From Candidatus Zipacnadia bacterium (GTDB taxonomy: Bacteria; Armatimonadota; UBA5377; JALGUK01): 18,836 bases of DNA. Positions 13,984-18,836 of the stretch are shown here, piece by piece (within the stretch, counting starts at the first letter, position 1; each line of letters begins with the position of its first letter). The stretch spans positions 1-18,836 of the forward strand of contig JALGUK010000006.1 in NCBI GenBank assembly GCA_029820875.1, written 5' to 3'. Below the pieces are notes generated by a model. It had not been told where the DNA came from. It saw only the letters and a list, made by a program, of their open reading frames with translations, and did no database searches. The translations under genes were made by a program, and so were the position numbers.

Positions 13984-16900
13984 ATGCGCCAGAGGGCGAC
14001 ATGGCTCGCAGTCCTGCTGACCATAGCGGTTCTGGCTGTCACCGCGGGGCGCACCGTGGCGCAGGGGACTGCGTTCAGATATGTTGACGAGCGACAAATC
14101 ATTAAGGTGTGCGCACTGCAGATTCCGAATCCTGCGGCACCTGGAACATACTATCCCGTGCCCAATGCAGGGATGTTTGCCGTACTGAGTCAGTTGCCTC
14201 AAAAGCCCGGTGACTGGCAGCTTGACAACCCCCTGGCGCCAGCAGGGCTTGAACGCAGCGACCCGCTGTACTGGACCGCCCCATTGGACCCGGGCACGGT
14301 GCCGAGACTGGCGGAATTTGACGCCGTTTTGGTCAACACCGATGTAGCAATCGACCTTGCAACCCCCGTTTTCCCGCGTCCTCCCGCGGTACCGATCCAG
14401 TCTTCGAGCGACCTTTTCCGGCAGATAGCCGATAGCGGCGTGACTGTGTGGTTCGACGGAGGGGCGGGGATGGCCACCGGCGGCAGCTTCCTGATCCCGC
14501 TCGACTTCACTGCAGGCGCAGGGCAGCCGAAGGCGGTGGCCGACCCGACTCATCCTCTGCTTAATTCACCGTTTGCGTTCGTGATCGGACAGGTGCAGTA
14601 TCTGGGAACACCGGCTGCTCAAAACGTGGATGTCACAGGTTACAATCCTGCCTTACAGGCGGTTGTGACCAACGGCCCTCCACCGGCTCCTGCCGCAGTG
14701 GCAGCAGGTAGTTGGAACGGCGGGCGAGTGGTGGTAACCGCTTGCGACGTCAGCGGAGCCATCGCGGGAATCGGCCTCAATGCACCTGTGCCGCCCGCCG
14801 AGCTGCCCGATGTGATGTTCGCTTACAACGTCCTGGCATGGTCTGGAGAGTGGGCATCTGACCGGCACGGCCCGCGCAACAAAGCCGTAACACAGGCGAG
14901 CGCTCTGCCGCCTTTGGGGATTAAATGGCAATACCCTGGGCCTATGGACGATCCGGCGGCTGTTGCGATTGGTCCGGCTCTCGGTGTGCCGGTGGTTCAT
15001 CGTGACGTGGTTTTTTATGCCGCCCGCGCGCCCGGCGGAGTGGCATTTGCGCCTGGAACGCTCTTGGCGTTTGATGCCGACCCGCGCAGGGACCGCCATA
15101 TGGACGGCAGCCCTGACGACGGTGTGCCAGACCTGGCTTTGGGTGAGCCGTATGACCTGATCTGGGCCGCTCCGCTCGCGGGCGACCCGTTCTGCGCCTC
15201 GCCGGCGGCGACAACGGTTGATGCAGGCTTGTTCGGCGGGCCTGTCGGGATGCCGCTTCAAGTGGTGGTTGTCACCTCGACGGATGGCACTAATGCAAAC
15301 GTACAGGCGTTCAACGCCGAGGACGGCACGCCGCTGTGGGCACGTTCATTCGCCCCTGTCTTCACTGGAAACACTGTCGCGGTGTCTACGCCGGTGCTTC
15401 GGGACGGCTGGGTTTTCTTCACCACGACCGAGGGCATGGCGGGACCGCCGCTTGATCCGACCAACGGGCGCCTCTTTTGCATAGACCTTACAACCGGAGG
15501 CGGAAACTTCATCTGGACTTACCCGGATCCGAACCCGCCCTTCGGGGAGCCGCCGTCACTGCCGCCATTCGCTGTTCCGACGCCCGGAGGAACCGGACTG
15601 AGGAGCATAACCACCCCCGCGGTTTACAGCAAGCCGCTGAGTAGACTCGGACGCTCTGCCCTGGCGGATGCGATTGTGCGCCTTGCGGGCGGAAGCGTTG
15701 TTGGTATGGACTGTGAAGTCGTGCCGATTCCGACCGCCGACTATTCCGCGTTTGGCGGCGGTGTGCTCAATGACGGGGACGGCACAACCATCCCTTCGTG
15801 GTTTACGGTCGCGCTGCCCTCGAGCTACACAAGCATTGACGGTGTGCTCCAGGATGACGGCGCCACACCTTTCGCCGCAGCGGACTATACCTTGGACCTT
15901 GCGAATGGCTGGCTCATCTTCAGCCAGCAAGCTGCCCGCTCGTACATTGCGGGTAAGCCCAACAGTCCGACCGGGCGGGACGTTATCATCCAGTACACGG
16001 ACGCCACCGGTCCGGGCAAGACCGTAACCCGGAGGCTTGCGGGAATTGTGCAGGCGCTTCATACTACACCTGCGTGGCAGCGATGGACCTCGCCAGCGGT
16101 CGCAGGGGAAGATGTTTATGCCGCGGCCAACGGTGTTGGAGTAGTCCCCGGACGGCTTTATGCGCTTCGTACAAGCGACAGCGGCCGGAAGTGGAGCTAC
16201 ACTCCGCGCGTTTCGCTGGACCCGTCAGTCGTGGCGGCCAATCCAGCGATGGAGGTGCTCCATCGAGCCGCGCCGGCCGCGGACGCCGACACGGTTTGCG
16301 TTGCCAGTACCGTTGATTTGGACGGCAACCCCGCGACGCCGCCGGATACAGCGGCGATTGCAGGCCTAAAGAGCGCTCCGACCTTCGAGATTAAGCTCGT
16401 CGGGCATCCGACTAACCCCGCGGCTCGCATAGTAAGCAGCGTCCAATCGGCTAAAGCGGTACAGGTGCAGCTTGTCGAGGGACCCGGAGGAGCCCCGGGG
16501 CGCCTGGACCCCACTGTTCCGGCAGACAAGGCCAACATCGTGGCCCCGAAGTTCTACAGCGTGGATGCAACCGCTAAGACCATTCGTTTCCACCCCAACC
16601 TGGTGGATCGGGTTACGGCACTGGACGGGAGTCTCCTCGGACCGATATATGGACGGACGGTGTGGATATCGTACTACGATGACAACGGGACGCCCTCCAA
16701 TGCAGGCGATGACAACCTCAGGTTGGAGATGCATGTGGTGCCGCAGGTCCGCCGCTGGCAGTACGTGCCTTTTACGGTTCAGCTTGCACATTATCCGGTG
16801 GTGAGCGTCTCTTCGATTGTGTTGGTGGCCGATGGAACGGTGGTGCCGCCGGCGGACTACACGGTGGATGCATTGAGCGGCAAGGTCGTGTTTACGCAGG

Positions 16901-18690
16901 CCTCTGTGGCGGTGGGGCAGCAGATAGACATTGATTATCAGTACCAGCCGGCCGGGCACATATTGCCCGCGCCTCCGGCGCCTGCGACCGTCACGCCCCC
17001 GGAGCGGCAGTTCGTACCGCCGCCGTTCCTGTTGTCGGAGTCATCACCGGTGGTCGCAGGGTCCACGGTCCACGTGGGCACCGAAACCCTCCCGCCACCT
17101 GCGCAACGGCCGGACAACCCTGAGGCTTTCCTTTCCCTGCTGTGGGACAAGGCCAGCAATCTTGTGACCGGATGGACCGCACCAGTAGCACAGGTGCCGG
17201 CCGCTTACCCGACTGGCCCGGCGGGGCAGGAGTTTGCACCGGTCGTCGGCTCATCGCCGGCGGTGACGGATGATTCCGTCTATGTCGGTGCATCATTAAG
17301 CAATGGCTTGCCGTCGGAGCTGGCTGACGGCAGCGCGCCGCAGTACGGCTTTATCTGCAGCCTGCGGGCGGAAAAGACGCTGATTGCCGATGCCAACCGG
17401 GTGCTGGAGACGAACGGACCTCGCCTGGAGTGGGTCTGCACCGGCACGCAGCTTATGGATCCGCAGGTCCCCACGACCGTGAAGATGCGGCCGTTTGTAC
17501 GTCCGTCAAAGGTGACGAAGCTGTCCACCGGCACGCTTCTTGTGGTGGATACCGGTAACAACCGCGTGGTGGAAATTGACCGCCAGGGGAACCTCCTGTG
17601 GCCGCTGACGCCTTTGGGGGACGAGGATGACTTCGTGCTGACCGGCGTGGACCCGGACGGGAAGGGCTTGCGCGAACCGGGGGATGCCTACCGTTACTGG
17701 GGTGACGGGCCTGGTGGCGTGGGACAGCACACGGTGATTGCCGATACGGGAAACGGGCGTATTGTGGACATTCTCACGCAGTACGGCCCCACGGCACAAC
17801 AAATTCACACAATGACCGTTATTACCCCTCCGTTCTTGGCAGATCTCACCGGCGGGAAACCCACTCGTATCCGTTACAGTCACGTGCAGCCTGTTTTCGT
17901 GGATCCTGCTGGGCCGTCCGTGACGGTGAGGCCGCCGGACGGGGGAGTTCTTGTAGGCTACCTCTGTTCGGCAATCAATGTGCACCAGCTAATGGTAGTT
18001 AATGCGGACCGCACTAACTGGCCGAACGTAATGAACCCTGTGGGGCCGACCGGCGGGCCGGCCGGTGTGGGGTGGAAGTGGTGTGATTGGCTGTACGACC
18101 GCAATCAGGACGGGGTGGCCGATGACCCGGTCTTCTTCAACAACGTGAGGTATACGGAAATCACCCAGTTCGGGCCGTGGATGTACTTTACCGTGGTTTG
18201 CAGCTCCTGGGGCGACGGCGCGGTGTTTTCGCCCAACGGGCCCGGCGTCTACCAGTTCCAGGTCAACGCTGCGGGACCGCCGGCCGGATGGGGCCTGAAT
18301 CCCGTCAACCAGACGGCCATCGGGGCCGGTGGAGCGCCCTTCTGGGAGTTCGGACGGGACAATTACCTGTGGGAGGATGCACCGGCTAACACCGTTCCCC
18401 GTGCCACGTCATGGCTTGACGTGGCGGCCGGTCTACCTAAGCGCTGGCAACCCGTCTGTGCGAAGATTCTGCCCAATGGAGACCGACTCATCGTCAACAA
18501 TGCGGCCCTGGTGGCCAATGCGACACGGGCGAATCTGCCGATCGGAACGGCGGCGGACAACAGCGAGGTTCTGCAGATAGAAACAGTGCCCACGGGGTTC
18601 CGGATTGACCCGGCTCGCATCATACCGAGTCCGACCTGGCCGCAATGGCCGGACCCGTTCAGTCAACCCGTGTACGCGGAGAGGAATTAG
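13984..18690 (+). CDS. Secreted 1568-aa PQQ/NHL beta-propeller protein, positional analogue of PilY1
   Basis: A Sec signal peptide (basic start, hydrophobic core at about 8-24, likely cleavage after G-R-T-V-A) directs this protein out of the cytoplasm. Residues about 110-260 resemble a class I glutamine-amidotransferase-like fold without its catalysis (F-D-A-V-L-V-N-T-D, then G-R-V-V-V-T-A-C-D-V-S-G-A-I). From about 313 there are PQQ-type blades with D-x-x-[TD]-G-x-x-x-W cores near 442, 494 and 723. A strand repeat Y-[TS]-[LV]-D-x-x-x-[GK]-x-[LVI]-x-F followed by G-x-x-[VI]-x-I-x-Y occurs at 633-671, 857-897 and 957-985. NHL-like blades, V-V-D-T-G-N-N-R-V-V-E-I-D and A-D-T-G-N-G-R-I-V-D-I, lie near 1182-1260, and a calcium loop D-R-N-Q-D-G-V-A-D-D at 1372-1381. 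PilY1, the usual tip protein, also has a C-terminal propeller with a calcium loop and follows pilX. No VWA or PilY1 homology is visible, so the analogy rests on position and architecture. The start has AAGGA 10 bases upstream. Confidence 0.78.
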   Translation: MRQRATWLAVLLTIAVLAVTAGRTVAQGTAFRYVDERQIIKVCALQIPNPAAPGTYYPVPNAGMFAVLSQLPQKPGDWQLDNPLAPAGLERSDPLYWTAPLDPGTVPRLAEFDAVLVNTDVAIDLATPVFPRPPAVPIQSSSDLFRQIADSGVTVWFDGGAGMATGGSFLIPLDFTAGAGQPKAVADPTHPLLNSPFAFVIGQVQYLGTPAAQNVDVTGYNPALQAVVTNGPPPAPAAVAAGSWNGGRVVVTACDVSGAIAGIGLNAPVPPAELPDVMFAYNVLAWSGEWASDRHGPRNKAVTQASALPPLGIKWQYPGPMDDPAAVAIGPALGVPVVHRDVVFYAARAPGGVAFAPGTLLAFDADPRRDRHMDGSPDDGVPDLALGEPYDLIWAAPLAGDPFCASPAATTVDAGLFGGPVGMPLQVVVVTSTDGTNANVQAFNAEDGTPLWARSFAPVFTGNTVAVSTPVLRDGWVFFTTTEGMAGPPLDPTNGRLFCIDLTTGGGNFIWTYPDPNPPFGEPPSLPPFAVPTPGGTGLRSITTPAVYSKPLSRLGRSALADAIVRLAGGSVVGMDCEVVPIPTADYSAFGGGVLNDGDGTTIPSWFTVALPSSYTSIDGVLQDDGATPFAAADYTLDLANGWLIFSQQAARSYIAGKPNSPTGRDVIIQYTDATGPGKTVTRRLAGIVQALHTTPAWQRWTSPAVAGEDVYAAANGVGVVPGRLYALRTSDSGRKWSYTPRVSLDPSVVAANPAMEVLHRAAPAADADTVCVASTVDLDGNPATPPDTAAIAGLKSAPTFEIKLVGHPTNPAARIVSSVQSAKAVQVQLVEGPGGAPGRLDPTVPADKANIVAPKFYSVDATAKTIRFHPNLVDRVTALDGSLLGPIYGRTVWISYYDDNGTPSNAGDDNLRLEMHVVPQVRRWQYVPFTVQLAHYPVVSVSSIVLVADGTVVPPADYTVDALSGKVVFTQASVAVGQQIDIDYQYQPAGHILPAPPAPATVTPPERQFVPPPFLLSESSPVVAGSTVHVGTETLPPPAQRPDNPEAFLSLLWDKASNLVTGWTAPVAQVPAAYPTGPAGQEFAPVVGSSPAVTDDSVYVGASLSNGLPSELADGSAPQYGFICSLRAEKTLIADANRVLETNGPRLEWVCTGTQLMDPQVPTTVKMRPFVRPSKVTKLSTGTLLVVDTGNNRVVEIDRQGNLLWPLTPLGDEDDFVLTGVDPDGKGLREPGDAYRYWGDGPGGVGQHTVIADTGNGRIVDILTQYGPTAQQIHTMTVITPPFLADLTGGKPTRIRYSHVQPVFVDPAGPSVTVRPPDGGVLVGYLCSAINVHQLMVVNADRTNWPNVMNPVGPTGGPAGVGWKWCDWLYDRNQDGVADDPVFFNNVRYTEITQFGPWMYFTVVCSSWGDGAVFSPNGPGVYQFQVNAAGPPAGWGLNPVNQTAIGAGGAPFWEFGRDNYLWEDAPANTVPRATSWLDVAAGLPKRWQPVCAKILPNGDRLIVNNAALVANATRANLPIGTAADNSEVLQIETVPTGFRIDPARIIPSPTWPQWPDPFSQPVYAERN

Positions 18691-18693
18691 CGA

Positions 18694-18836
18694 ATGCATC
18701 ATGGGGTGGTGATTATGGCGCTCAGGGACCGACCTTTGCGCCCTGCCCTCATGTTCATCGGCTGCTTGATATTGCTGACAGCCGTGGCGGCTCAGGCGCA
18801 AGTGACGTCAGTTCGGGTCTACCGTGTTGACCCTTC
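18694..18836 (+). CDS. Exported protein, N-terminal fragment (continues past the window)
   Basis: The ATG at 18694 has GGAGAGGA at 18678-18685, inside the last codons of the previous gene and 8 bases away, and lies 3 bases after its stop, so the two genes are coupled. The open frame runs to the window edge (47 codons). It encodes a signal peptide: arginines around residues 11-16 (L-R-D-R-P-L-R-P), a hydrophobic stretch I-G-C-L-I-L-L-T-A-V-A-A, then A-Q-A with likely cleavage, and mature Q-V-T-S-V-R-V-Y-R-V-D-P. An alternative ATG at 18715 would give a shorter signal peptide but lacks a good ribosome-binding site. There is too little to assign a family. Position suggests another surface component of the same system. 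Confidence 0.7.
   Translation, partial: MHHGVVIMALRDRPLRPALMFIGCLILLTAVAAQAQVTSVRVYRVDP

Noticed and set aside
13960..15261. Several minus-strand open frames of about 200 codons opposite the propeller gene
   Set aside because: GC-rich coding DNA gives long antisense frames; the sense frame has a signal peptide, blade motifs and a good start.
13910..18810. AGTGACGTCAG occurs at 13908-13918 and 18801-18811
   Set aside because: The second copy is inside a coding sequence, and an 11-base match is expected by chance in a window of this size.

Overview
The window is a dense, almost entirely plus-strand bacterial locus encoding a type IV pilus / type II secretion-like filament machine. It holds the motor, platform and processing genes, followed by a run of unusually large minor pseudopilins and a very large secreted beta-propeller protein. 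Sequence composition is GC-rich by eye and Shine-Dalgarno sequences are strong. The pseudopilin style (long C-terminal regions, a leading GFTLVE or GFTLIE box, a first helix ending in PVF or FPF, large PilX-like and PilW-like proteins) fits lineages such as Armatimonadota. That assignment is by resemblance only and is not secure.

Layout: the 3' end of a DUF4139-type gene (1-448) is followed by a near-consensus sigma-70 promoter (470-498). Next come pilB (588-2348; assembly ATPase with an N-terminal MshEN c-di-GMP-binding-type domain), pilT (2444-3649; retraction ATPase), pilC (3750-4976; inner-membrane platform) and pilD (5097-5960; prepilin peptidase). The second half holds a GspG-like pseudopilin (6078-6842), a 602-aa PilV-like pseudopilin (6912-8720), a second GspG-like pseudopilin with a Cys4 knuckle (8795-9586), a 545-aa PilW/GspJ-like pseudopilin (9597-11234) and an 840-aa PilX/DUF4900-like protein (11339-13861). 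Last are a 1568-aa secreted PQQ/NHL beta-propeller protein (13984-18690) and the start of another exported protein (18694 to the window edge).

How they work together: PilB and PilT would power extension and retraction of a filament on PilC, and PilD would process the four pseudopilins that carry a canonical leader. The order of the second half (FimU/GspG-like, PilV-like, PilW-like, PilX-like, then a large calcium-loop beta-propeller protein) mirrors the fimU-pilV-pilW-pilX-pilY1 minor-pilin/tip operon of Pseudomonas. The 1568-aa protein sits where PilY1 would be. This suggests a tip or priming complex built from oversized subunits, with the propeller protein as the tip adhesin or sensor. No PilM/N/O/P, secretin or ordinary-sized major pilin is visible, so those must lie elsewhere.

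All genes from 588 onward run in one direction with gaps of at most about 125 bases, and I see no convincing rho-independent terminator, so one long transcription unit is plausible. Several gaps hold small repeats or inverted repeats that are worth checking. No tRNA, rRNA, insertion sequence, CRISPR array or phage gene is seen, and no gene-free stretch exceeds 300 bases.
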